From assembly GCA_012964845.1 (NCBI GenBank), contig DTTG01000063.1, positions 1-11,582 of the forward strand: a stretch of DNA of 11,582 bases, in the 5' to 3' direction. The notes beneath the pieces were generated by a model, which was not told the DNA's origin, searched no databases, and worked only from the letters and a program-made list of their open reading frames with translations. This document shows, one piece after another, positions 1 through 6,971 of the stretch. Every line of letters begins with the position of its first letter. Position 1 is the first letter of the stretch. Origin of the DNA: Fidelibacterota bacterium (GTDB lineage Bacteria > Fidelibacterota > Marinisomatia > SCGC-AAA003-L08 > D37C17). The position numbers were made by a program, and so were the translations under genes.

Positions 1-77
1 ACCCAATTACAGTAGTAAATAATCCAATGTCCGTTTTGATGGAACTTTGTAAATTACCAAAAGTTATTTATGAATAA
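1..77 (+). CDS. 3' end of an unidentified upstream gene (partial)
   Basis: The frame beginning at base 3 is open from the window edge to a TAA at 75-77. It reads as a plausible C-terminus ending in PKVIYE. The other two plus frames hit stops within the first 22 bases. Only 24 residues are visible, so the product cannot be named. The pattern of a hydrophobic strand, NNP and then a closing PKVIY strand is vaguely like the last strands of amidohydrolases, but this is a weak guess. A strong ribosome binding site for the next small ORF lies about 12 bases after the stop, so the two could be co-transcribed. Confidence 0.4.
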   Translation, partial: PITVVNNPMSVLMELCKLPKVIYE

Positions 78-99
78 ATAAATTATGGAAAGGAGTAAA

Positions 100-174
100 A
101 TGCATATTAAAACATCACTTACTCTAGTATCGCTATTAATATTTTTAGGCTGTGAAAACAGTATAACACATTAA
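100..174 (+). CDS. 24-residue lipoprotein-like peptide (mini-gene or truncated lipoprotein remnant)
   Basis: An ATG at 100 is preceded by a strong Shine-Dalgarno sequence (GGAAAGGAG, ending at 95). The 24 codons encode MHIKTSLTLVSLLIFLGC and then ENSITH before TAA. This is a complete lipoprotein signal peptide: a Lys-containing n-region, a hydrophobic stretch at residues 5-16, and a lipobox-like LGC with the acceptor cysteine at residue 18. Only six residues follow the cysteine. If made, it would be a very small lipidated peptide anchored in the inner or outer membrane. Alternatively it is the remnant of a longer lipoprotein, possibly the former N-terminus of the downstream peptidase. It sits 35 bases before that gene. 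I do not recognise a family. Confidence 0.45.
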   Translation: MHIKTSLTLVSLLIFLGCENSITH

Positions 175-209
175 TCAAAATAGAAAGAGTCAATATTGAG
201 GATTAAGAA

Positions 210-2375
210 ATGATTAAAAATAGATATCATATGAAAAGTGAATATTTAATAATTCTAGTAATATCAATTATTTGGAGTAAGATGCCTGATAAATTGCTGG
301 CACCAATCCATCCAGTTACCGATAACTACCATGGAGTTGAAATAATTGATCCCTACCGGTATATGGAAAATTTAGATTTACCTGAAGTACAGGATTGGAT
401 AAAATTACAAGCGGAATATTCCTCTGCTGAATTAAATAAACTTAAACATAAAGAAGCTTTTTTGACACGTCTGCTGGAGCTTGATATGGGTAAAGAATAT
501 AGAGTATACAATATTAAACGTATGAAAGATGAAAGCTTATTCTATTTAAAAATTAAAAGTAATGAAAATCTTCCAAAACTTTATTATCGTAGTCATTTGA
601 CTGCTATTGAGAAATTAATTATTGATCCTGAAGAAATGTCCGAAGGTAAAACACAACATTACTCCCTAGAATTTTATCAACCATCACCAAATGGACGTTT
701 TGTGGTTTATGGGATTGCAGAGGGAGGATCTGAGCAAACTATTATCCATGTATATGATATGATTAATAATCAAGATACTGGGGATGTCATAGATAGAATT
801 GAGACTGCTTATAATATACCCCAATGGTGGAACGAACAGGGATTTTTTTATTGCCGGAGACAAAAGCTAGATGAAAATGAACCTGCTACAGAAATATATA
901 AAAATACTATGACTCTGTACCATGAACTTGGCGAACCAGTCGAAAATGATAAACCCATATTTGGTCGCAGTCTTTCTTCAAATGTGGAGATGCTTGATGT
1001 AGATTTTCCAAGTATTCGTGTATGGGAAAACAGTAATTATATTATAGGAAAGATCAAGCATGGAGATTCCTCAGAGCTAACATTGTATACGATACTGAAA
1101 GATCAAATATTTGAGAATCAAGTCAATTGGAAAATGGTTTGTGATGTTCCGGATTCAGTTGTTTCTTTTACCCAGTTTGGAGAGGATATTTACCTTTTTA
1201 GTGCTTATAAGGCGCCCAGATACAAAGTAGTACGAACCAAAATGGATCAACCAGATTTTACCAATGCAGAAGTAATATTACCACCTGCGGAGTTGGTTTA
1301 TCGTTACGCTTCCCGTACAAAGGATCGTTTATATTTCTCAGCTCTTGATGGCGGTTATAACCGTCTGATTGAATATGATCCGATAACTGGCAACCTGCAT
1401 AGACTTGATCTTCCAGAAAATGAATCTGCTTATATTATTTCATCAAATACGAATCATACAGATATCTTTTTGCGTTCAGCTTCCTGGATTCATGCTGGTA
1501 GAATGCAGGTTTATGATCATGGAGAATCTACTTTTGAAGTTCTTAATCTTGAGCCCCCAGGGAAATTTGATAATCCTGAAGGACTTACTTCAGAAAGAGT
1601 TATGATAACAAGTCATGATGGAGTCCAAGTACCCCTTTCGATCATTTACCAAAAGAATTTGCAGCATACTGGAAAAAATCCTACAATACTTTCAGGATAT
1701 GGCTCTTATGGATCTGCACAGAGTGTCTATTACCGTGCTTCCCGGATGGCATGGCTAGAAAAAGGTGGTATTATTGCAATTGCACATGTGAGAGGTGGTG
1801 GAGAATATGGAAAAGAATGGCATCTTATGGGACAAAAATCAAATAAGCCAAATACTTGGAAAGATTTCATTTCATGTGCTGAGTATCTAATAGATAAAGG
1901 TTATACATCAGAACAGTATTTAGCTGGTCAGGGAGGCAGTGCAGGTGGGATACTTATTGGAAGGGCGATAACTGAACGTCCAGATTTGTTTCAATGCGCA
2001 ATTATTAATGTAGGTTGTATGGATATGCTTAGAATGGAAACGACCACTAATGGTGTGCCAAATATAAAAGAATTTGGAAGTGTAAAAACCAGGGAAGGTT
2101 TTGATGCGTTATTAGCTATGAGTTCTTTTCATCATGTTGTAGATGGTGTTGATTATCCGGCAGTCCTTTCAACACATGGTGTAAATGATCCACGTGTTGA
2201 ACCATGGTTTTCAGCAAAAATGACTGCTCGTTTACAAACAGCAACTTCTGGTAATAGGCCTATCTTGTTCCGAGTTGACTATGATGCGGGGCATGGTATA
2301 GGCTCAACCAAAATGCAGCGATATGAAAAGCAGGCGGATATTTGGGCTTTTCTATTATGGCAATTTGGACAATAA
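210..2375 (+). CDS. Prolyl oligopeptidase family serine peptidase (S9A)
   Basis: This is a 721-residue serine peptidase of the prolyl oligopeptidase / oligopeptidase B type, which cleaves short peptides, typically after proline or basic residues. The family N-terminal signature is visible at residues 36-50 (YHGVEIIDPYRYMEN), followed by a beta-propeller region (about 80-440) and an alpha/beta-hydrolase domain (about 455-721). The catalytic triad is readable as Ser577 in GGSAGG, Asp660 in VNDPRVEP and His695 in AGHG. Total length fits the family. The start at 210 has a GAGG motif 8 bases upstream and gives a hydrophobic segment (about residues 12-22, YLIILVISIIW) without a clean cleavage site. 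It could be a signal anchor or a poor signal peptide. The ATG at 282 (GGAG 4 bases upstream) would give a cytoplasmic form beginning just before the conserved core. Cellular location is therefore unsettled. Exact substrate specificity cannot be read from the sequence. Confidence 0.93.
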   Translation: MIKNRYHMKSEYLIILVISIIWSKMPDKLLAPIHPVTDNYHGVEIIDPYRYMENLDLPEVQDWIKLQAEYSSAELNKLKHKEAFLTRLLELDMGKEYRVYNIKRMKDESLFYLKIKSNENLPKLYYRSHLTAIEKLIIDPEEMSEGKTQHYSLEFYQPSPNGRFVVYGIAEGGSEQTIIHVYDMINNQDTGDVIDRIETAYNIPQWWNEQGFFYCRRQKLDENEPATEIYKNTMTLYHELGEPVENDKPIFGRSLSSNVEMLDVDFPSIRVWENSNYIIGKIKHGDSSELTLYTILKDQIFENQVNWKMVCDVPDSVVSFTQFGEDIYLFSAYKAPRYKVVRTKMDQPDFTNAEVILPPAELVYRYASRTKDRLYFSALDGGYNRLIEYDPITGNLHRLDLPENESAYIISSNTNHTDIFLRSASWIHAGRMQVYDHGESTFEVLNLEPPGKFDNPEGLTSERVMITSHDGVQVPLSIIYQKNLQHTGKNPTILSGYGSYGSAQSVYYRASRMAWLEKGGIIAIAHVRGGGEYGKEWHLMGQKSNKPNTWKDFISCAEYLIDKGYTSEQYLAGQGGSAGGILIGRAITERPDLFQCAIINVGCMDMLRMETTTNGVPNIKEFGSVKTREGFDALLAMSSFHHVVDGVDYPAVLSTHGVNDPRVEPWFSAKMTARLQTATSGNRPILFRVDYDAGHGIGSTKMQRYEKQADIWAFLLWQFGQ

Positions 2376-2393
2376 ATTAGTTTATTATGTATA

Positions 2394-2419
2394 AAAGCCC
2401 CTGAATTAACAGAGGCTTT
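2394..2419. terminator. Bidirectional hairpin terminator between peptidase gene and tRNA-Asp
   Basis: AAAGCCCCTG (2394-2403) pairs with CAGAGGCTTT (2410-2419) around the 6-base loop AATTAA, giving a 10-position stem with one C/A mismatch. On the minus strand the stem ends in a run of four T, suiting the end of the tRNA transcript. On the plus strand there are three T. It lies 18 bases after the peptidase stop and 6 bases beyond the tRNA 3' end, exactly where two convergent transcripts would need to end. Confidence 0.7.
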
Positions 2420-2425
2420 AGGGTG

Positions 2426-2499
2426 CGGGGTGGACGAGACTCGAACTCGCAACTTCCGGCGTGACAGGCCGGTGCTCTAACCAGTTGAACTACCACCCC
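2426..2499 (-). tRNA. tRNA-Asp (anticodon GUC)
   Basis: The reverse complement folds into a full cloverleaf of 74 nt. The acceptor stem is GGGGTGG/CCACCCC and the discriminator is G. The D-arm starts GTTC and ends GAGC. The anticodon stem is CCGGC/GCCGG with loop CTGTCAC, whose GTC anticodon is at 2465-2463. The T-arm loop is TTCGAGT. It matches bacterial tRNA-Asp throughout. The 3' CCA is not encoded (the genomic bases after the discriminator read CAC), so the tail must be added by tRNA nucleotidyltransferase. It lies 34 bases downstream of the DUF3098-like gene on the same strand and may be read from that transcript. I saw no convincing separate promoter. Confidence 0.97.
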
Positions 2500-2533
2500 A
2501 ATTTTAATCGTTAATAATTCACAATTCTAAAGG

Positions 2534-2767
2534 TCATGCTTTGTTTTTCGGTTTTACTAAAATAGCAGCTGGAATAAATACACAGTACCCCAATATTAAA
2601 ATGATGGGGGCCAGTTTCACTGACTGATAACTTTCAGTCTCTCCAGTAGCCATAATAATGTAGCCTGCAATTATAATGAACAAACCGATTCCAAAAAGCT
2701 GGTAATTAATTTTACCAAAAGACCAGGAATGAAATAATGTCTTATTATCTTGATTCCATTGTTTCAA
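2534..2767 (-). CDS. Small two-helix membrane protein, DUF3098-like
   Basis: This is a 77-residue protein with a short polar N-terminus, the motif FGKINY (residues 17-22), a first membrane helix (about 22-40) ending in IIMATG, a short polar loop (41-50), the motif KLAPIILILGY starting a second helix (about 52-71), and a basic tail KPKNKA. The FGK-x-NY start, the G-x-x-x-M turn and the LAPI-x-x-x-x-G pattern are those of DUF3098, a family of unknown function found in Bacteroidota and relatives. It would sit in the inner membrane. The only usable in-frame start upstream of the first helix is a TTG at 2767. There is no ATG before the helix, and no Shine-Dalgarno sequence, so the start is uncertain. 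It is divergent from mltG across about 110 bases and co-directional with tRNA-Asp. Confidence 0.75.
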   Translation of the reverse strand: MKQWNQDNKTLFHSWSFGKINYQLFGIGLFIIIAGYIIMATGETESYQSVKLAPIILILGYCVFIPAAILVKPKNKA

Positions 2768-2879
2768 AGCGTATAAAATTAAAGTCTTGTAAAAAAACCA
2801 AACAACAATTATTCACGGAAAAATAAAATATTTCTAATTAATTGGAAGTTTTGAATACAGGCCGGTAATTTTTCCCTAT

Positions 2880-3911
2880 ATGGCTGATGCTAAATTTGAA
2901 ATTGATTATAAAATTAAGGTAGGTGGGGGTATTACCCTGCTGATTGTAATTGGGGCATTATTGTTCTACTCCATTATACTTGGTTGGGAAATCGATTGTC
3001 GAGAACCAAGCGACCTCATCTCCATCCCAAAAGGAGCTTCGGCTCAGTCAGTAGCTGCCTTACTGAGGGAAAGTTCCTGTCTGCAAAATGAATCTATTTT
3101 TAAACTTGCTCTCACACTCACCATGAAAAACAAGCACATAATTCCCGGACGGTATAATGTGAAAGGTATTTCATCCATAGGACAATTGGTAAAAATGATA
3201 ACTTCCCAATCTTCCGACAGGGTAAAAATTACACTCATTGAAGGTTGGCCAATGGAAAGATATGCAGAAGCATTAAATAAGGAACTCAAAATAGATACCT
3301 ATGAATTTTTACGACTGTGTAAAGATTATAATTTTATTCACTCATTGGGAATTGATGCTCCCTCTTTAGAAGGATTTTTGGCACCAGACACCTATATTCT
3401 ACTAAGAACTTATACTGAGGAAAATATTATTCGCATTATGGTAAATCAATTTAATCATAATATGCAGCGAATAAAGGAATCAGCGCCATCAGTACATCTT
3501 AATAAACGTGAAATAACTACACTTGCTTCCATTATTCAGGGTGAAGCCATGTTTGTAGATGAAATGCCCACTATTTCTTCGGTATATAATAATCGGCTTA
3601 AAAAAGGGATGTTGCTTCAGGCAGACCCTACCATTCAATATATTCTTCCGGGAAAACCACGGAGATTATACAATAAACATTTAAAGGTGGATGATCCCTA
3701 TAATACCTATAAATATAAAGGCCTGCCGCCGGGACCCATTAATAATCCGGGGTATTCAGCGCTGTATGCTGCTGCACATCCCAGCCAGACATCCTATTTA
3801 TATTTTGTTGCGGATGGAGAAGGAAGACATATATTCAGTAATTCCAATGAGGAGCATAATCAGGCAAAATTGATATTAAAACAAAATAGACGTAAAAAGA
3901 GGAAGCTTTGA
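2880..3911 (+). CDS. mltG: Endolytic murein transglycosylase MltG (YceG-like)
   Basis: This is a 343-residue inner-membrane enzyme that cleaves nascent peptidoglycan strands and is thought to set glycan strand length. A short cytoplasmic N-terminus is followed by one membrane helix (about residues 15-36), then a periplasmic LysM-like region (about 44-115: IPKGASAQSVAALL and PGRYNV) and the catalytic YceG domain. The family signature is visible: LEGFLAPDTY, LASIIQGEA with probable catalytic Glu222, VYNNRLKKGMLLQADPT with Asp249, and the C-terminal GLPPGPINNPG. The frequent EKE around the active site is QGE here; the second Glu is the one retained. There is no clear Shine-Dalgarno sequence at ATG 2880. 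A weak promoter-like pair (TTGGAA at 2842, TAATTT at 2866) would make the transcript almost leaderless. Its last bases overlap the start of the helicase gene by 4 nt. Confidence 0.93.
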   Translation: MADAKFEIDYKIKVGGGITLLIVIGALLFYSIILGWEIDCREPSDLISIPKGASAQSVAALLRESSCLQNESIFKLALTLTMKNKHIIPGRYNVKGISSIGQLVKMITSQSSDRVKITLIEGWPMERYAEALNKELKIDTYEFLRLCKDYNFIHSLGIDAPSLEGFLAPDTYILLRTYTEENIIRIMVNQFNHNMQRIKESAPSVHLNKREITTLASIIQGEAMFVDEMPTISSVYNNRLKKGMLLQADPTIQYILPGKPRRLYNKHLKVDDPYNTYKYKGLPPGPINNPGYSALYAAAHPSQTSYLYFVADGEGRHIFSNSNEEHNQAKLILKQNRRKKRKL

Positions 3912-6076
3912 ATTTAGAAGAGTTAAATCCCCAACAACGAAAAGCCGTAGAAATTACAGGTGGCCCCATCCTCATATTTGCCGGAGCCGGAAGTGGAAAG
4001 ACCCGTGTTCTCACTCATAAAATTGCTTATTTAGTCAAGGAAATTGGACTGCCGCCAGACAATATCCTGGCTGTAACCTTTACCAATAAAGCTGCCGATG
4101 AAATGAAACAAAGAGTGCAGGAATTATTGAATATGGATGTTTCATCCATGAGTGTAGGAACCTTTCATTCTATTTCTGCCCGAATATTACGCCGGGAAAT
4201 TCAATTGTTGGGCTATAGCAATGATTTTGTTATTTATGATCAGGATGACAGCCGAGCATTGGTAAAAACGGTCATAAAAGATCTTAATTTGGATGAAAAG
4301 TCATTCGTCCCTAAGGCAATGCAGGCACATATCAGTAAGGCAAAGAATCAAATGATTTCCCCGGAAATATTTGCAAACACGGTGGAAGGGTTTTTAGATG
4401 AAAAGACCAGCGAAATATATTCACAGTATCAAAAGGCTTTAAAATCAAACAATGCGCTGGATTTTGATGATTTACTGCTGAAGCCTATTGAGCTATTTAA
4501 TGAATTCCCTGGGCGATTAGATTATTACCAGAATAAATATCAATATGTTTTGGTAGATGAATATCAAGATACCAATAAGCCTCAATTTGAGTTTATTCAG
4601 GCACTTTCACGAGAGCATCGAGATGTGTGTGTTGTGGGGGATGATGATCAGTCCATTTACAGTTGGAGGGGTGCAGATGTAAATAATATCCTCAATTTTT
4701 CAGATACATTTGGAGAAGCTCATATTATCAAATTGGAGCAAAATTATCGATCCACTAAAACCATTTTGGAATGTGCCTGGGCAGTAGTTTCTAAAAATAC
4801 TGCTCGAGCTGAAAAGAAATTATGGACCGATAATAAGCAGGGTGAAAAGCTTTCTTTAATAGAATGTCGCGATGAGCGGGATGAAAGCTGGAAAATTCTC
4901 AAAATTATCAGGGATGAAACGGTACATGGCAGCTTTGGATTTGATGATTTGGTAATTCTGTACCGTACCAATGCCCAAAGTAGAGTTGTGGAAGATGTAC
5001 TACGCAGGGAAGGAGTGCCATACGAAATTATAGGCGGAATAAAATTCTATGCCCGGAAAGAGGTGAAGGATGTTTTAGCATATCTGCGGTTAATTGTAAA
5101 TCCCACAGATGGGGTTAGTTTTGACAGAATTGTAAACTTTCCTGTTCGGGGTATTGGCAAGACAACTATTGAAAAAATACATGCACTTGCAAAGGAGAAC
5201 GATTTATCCTACCTTCAGGTATTGGAAGATTTGGGAAAATTATCTATCGGTGCGAAACAGAAGAAATCACTCCATGAATTTAACCAGTTAATCCATAAAT
5301 TTAGAAATTCGTATAAAGAGCAGAATGCTGCAAACATAACCCGTGATTTACTTTTGGACATTGACCTGCAGAATTATTATGGAAATCAGAATACTCAGGA
5401 GGCATTAGAGCGGTGGGGGAATGTGGAAGAGTTGTTGAACAGTATTACTGATTTTCAAGATAACCGTGATGAAAGTGGTCTCCGGGAATTTCTTGAAGAA
5501 GTTTCATTACTCACAGATATTGACAGGTGGAATAAGTCCGATAAAGCCGTAACACTCATGACCATTCACAGCGCCAAAGGTCTGGAGTTTCCAGTAGTGA
5601 TGATTGCAGGACTGGAGGAAGGATTATTTCCATTGGGTCCCCAATCTTATGAATTGGAGGAGCTGGAAGAAGAGCGCAGACTCTTTTATGTAGCGGTAAC
5701 TCGTGCCAAGAAAAAAGTATATCTCAGTTATGCCAATGCCCGTAGAAGGTTTGGGGGCGCACCCATGCCGGCTGTTCAATCTCGTTTTATTAGTGAGCTT
5801 CCTGAAAACCTGGTTGAAGTAAATGGAGGACCGCAACAAGCAGCATATTCAAAAAGTTTTACACCGAAACCGTCTTTTCAATCTGCATCTTCAAGCTCAT
5901 CTAAGCTACAAAAAGGGGATCAGGTTGCCCATAAACTATTTGGGAATGGAAGAATATTGGATGTTGAAGGAGAAGGAGAATCGGCAAAACTAACCATCAT
6001 TTTCTCTGGAAATGTGCGCAAAAAACTCATCGCGAAGTACGCCAATCTGTCTCCCCTGAAAACAGCTTCTTTCTAA
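3908..6076 (+). CDS. pcrA: ATP-dependent 3'-5' DNA helicase PcrA/UvrD (superfamily 1A)
   Basis: This is a 722-residue DNA helicase for nucleotide excision repair, removal of stalled complexes and replication support in the cytoplasm. The SF1A motifs appear in order: Q-motif LNPQQRKAV (6-14), Walker A GAGSGKT (26-32), motif Ia TFTNKAADEM, motif II DEYQD (217-221), motif III GDDDQSIYSWRG (about 244-255), motif IV QNYRS, motif V TIHSAKGLEF (552-561) and motif VI RRLFYVAVTRA with Arg599. A Ser-rich linker (about 640-665) leads to a C-terminal Tudor-like module (about 668-718: GDQVAHKLFGNGRI), which in PcrA/UvrD binds RNA polymerase and favours this family over Rep. Translation must begin at TTG 3908, because the first internal ATG would remove Walker A. 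That TTG overlaps the mltG stop as TTGA and has a GAGGAAG ribosome binding site at 3899-3905, so translation is probably coupled to mltG. Confidence 0.96.
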   Translation: MNLEELNPQQRKAVEITGGPILIFAGAGSGKTRVLTHKIAYLVKEIGLPPDNILAVTFTNKAADEMKQRVQELLNMDVSSMSVGTFHSISARILRREIQLLGYSNDFVIYDQDDSRALVKTVIKDLNLDEKSFVPKAMQAHISKAKNQMISPEIFANTVEGFLDEKTSEIYSQYQKALKSNNALDFDDLLLKPIELFNEFPGRLDYYQNKYQYVLVDEYQDTNKPQFEFIQALSREHRDVCVVGDDDQSIYSWRGADVNNILNFSDTFGEAHIIKLEQNYRSTKTILECAWAVVSKNTARAEKKLWTDNKQGEKLSLIECRDERDESWKILKIIRDETVHGSFGFDDLVILYRTNAQSRVVEDVLRREGVPYEIIGGIKFYARKEVKDVLAYLRLIVNPTDGVSFDRIVNFPVRGIGKTTIEKIHALAKENDLSYLQVLEDLGKLSIGAKQKKSLHEFNQLIHKFRNSYKEQNAANITRDLLLDIDLQNYYGNQNTQEALERWGNVEELLNSITDFQDNRDESGLREFLEEVSLLTDIDRWNKSDKAVTLMTIHSAKGLEFPVVMIAGLEEGLFPLGPQSYELEELEEERRLFYVAVTRAKKKVYLSYANARRRFGGAPMPAVQSRFISELPENLVEVNGGPQQAAYSKSFTPKPSFQSASSSSSKLQKGDQVAHKLFGNGRILDVEGEGESAKLTIIFSGNVRKKLIAKYANLSPLKTASF

Positions 6077-6133
6077 AACTAACACGAAAACCTCGAAAAC
6101 TCACGAAAGGATTTAATTAGGAAGAAATAAGAA

Positions 6134-6181
6134 TCCAATGTTCCAATAATCCAACATTCTACCTTTCAAATTCTCAAACAT
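6134..6181. repeat. Degenerate 8-base tandem repeat (TCCAAYNT-like)
   Basis: In the gap between pcrA and fur, six consecutive 8-base blocks begin with TC: TCCAATGT, TCCAATAA, TCCAACAT, TCTACCTT, TCAAATTC and TCAAACAT. The first three match closely; the rest are decayed. It is upstream of the fur operator and outside any gene. It may be low-complexity spacer sequence rather than a functional element. Confidence 0.45.
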
Positions 6182-6226
6182 ATCTCACTATTATTTCATT
6201 GGTTTACGGGTGATATATCATCGTAA

Positions 6227-6257
6227 TTTATAAATGAGAATGATACTCAATTATAAA
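6227..6257. promoter_or_regulatory. Fur box (operator) upstream of fur-feoAB
   Basis: The core TGAGAATGATACTCA (6235-6249) is a 7-1-7 inverted repeat closely like the classical Fur half-site arrangement TGATAAT-N-ATTATCA, with one mismatch between its own arms. The symmetry continues outward to a 31-base imperfect palindrome centred on base 6242, with 13 of 15 positions paired. It ends 12 bases before the fur start codon. A -10-like TATAAA (6229-6234) lies within the left arm, so a bound Fur-Fe(II) dimer would block the promoter. Fur boxes are established for this regulator; its use here is inferred from sequence and position. Confidence 0.75.
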
Positions 6258-6269
6258 TAGGATGATGTC

Positions 6270-6701
6270 ATGACAAATGAAAAACTACTGAGTGATTTTA
6301 AAGATGTGCTGAAAAAGGAGGGATTGAAAGTAACTCCTCAAAGAATTGCTGTTTTAGAAGAGATTATTAAGGATAAAGGGCATCGTGAGAGTGAAGATAT
6401 TTATATGGCAATTAAAAGCCGTAAAACCCACGTATCCCGGGCAACGGTGTACCGCACCTTAGATATTTTAGTTCAGAATGGATTTGCAAGAAAGTTAAAC
6501 CTGGGGGATGGCAGGGCTAGGTATGAAACTAAAATAGACAGTCCCCATCATGATCATATAATTTGCAATGAATGTGGTAAAATAATCGAATTTGTTAATG
6601 ATGAAATTGAAAAGATGCAGGAAGAAATCGCAAAACAACACCATTTTAAACTGCAGCAGCATATCCATCAATTATTTGGGCTTTGTAAAGAATGTCAATA
6701 A
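6270..6701 (+). CDS. fur: Ferric uptake regulator Fur (Fur family transcriptional repressor)
   Basis: This is a 143-residue metal-dependent repressor. The N-terminal winged helix (about 8-85) contains VTPQRIAVLE and the recognition-helix segment VSRATVYRTLDIL. The C-terminal dimerisation domain carries the metal ligands: HHDHIIC (His93, His94, His96), C99-x-x-C102 and C139-x-x-C142 for a structural zinc, plus a HIHQLFGLC segment. Having both CxxC pairs fits Fur/PerR/Zur. Assignment as Fur rather than Zur or PerR rests mainly on the neighbouring feoA/feoB and the Fur-box-like operator directly upstream. The start ATG has AGGA 7 bases upstream (6259-6262). The last 10 bases overlap feoA, so repressor and iron transporter share a transcript and Fur probably represses itself along with iron uptake. 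Confidence 0.92.
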   Translation: MTNEKLLSDFKDVLKKEGLKVTPQRIAVLEEIIKDKGHRESEDIYMAIKSRKTHVSRATVYRTLDILVQNGFARKLNLGDGRARYETKIDSPHHDHIICNECGKIIEFVNDEIEKMQEEIAKQHHFKLQQHIHQLFGLCKECQ

Positions 6702-6919
6702 AACAATTACATCATCTTCTTCCGGGTGAATCGGCAAAGATAATATCCTTTCATACTGATTTGACCCTCCAATCCCGTTTGGTTGAAATGGGGATATTAC
6801 CAGGTGTAGAAATTCGTCTAATGAAAAAAGGACCTTTTAAGGGTCCCATAGAAATTAAAGTTCGTGGATATGAGGTGGCTCTACGATATAAAGATGCCAT
6901 GCAGATTAATGTTTCCTAA
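6692..6919 (+). CDS. feoA: Ferrous iron transport accessory protein FeoA
   Basis: This is a 75-residue SH3-like cytosolic protein that assists the FeoB ferrous iron channel. Family landmarks are the opening LHHLLPGESAKIISF, then LQSRLVEMGILPGVEIRLM (about 26-44), the GPI-x-IKV strand (51-57) and VALRYKDAMQINV at the C-terminus. Length is typical for a stand-alone FeoA. ATG 6692 lies inside the last codons of fur (10-nt overlap, different frame) with only a weak AAAG ribosome binding site, which points to translational coupling with fur. feoB begins 52 bases downstream. Confidence 0.93.
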   Translation: MSIKQLHHLLPGESAKIISFHTDLTLQSRLVEMGILPGVEIRLMKKGPFKGPIEIKVRGYEVALRYKDAMQINVS

Positions 6920-6971
6920 CCTGATTAATTCACCATCGAATGTACAAACTTAACTAAATACAGTATTAATA

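Noticed and set aside
1405..1605. Plus-strand ORF inside the peptidase gene
   Set aside because: It lies wholly within the peptidase gene in another frame, has no ribosome binding site and shows no family pattern.
3044..3289. Minus-strand ORF opposite mltG
   Set aside because: It is fully antisense to a clearly conserved coding region and its translation has no recognisable motif.
4744..4971. Minus-strand ORF opposite pcrA
   Set aside because: It is antisense to helicase codons, and its Ser/Arg-rich composition is what a shadow frame would give.
5624..5839. Minus-strand ORF opposite the pcrA motif VI region
   Set aside because: It is a shadow of a conserved coding segment with no start signal.
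6085..6109. Three CGAAA-type repeats at 9- to 10-base spacing after the pcrA stop
   Set aside because: The units are too short and uneven to call an element. No hairpin or T-tract forms, so I do not call a terminator there.
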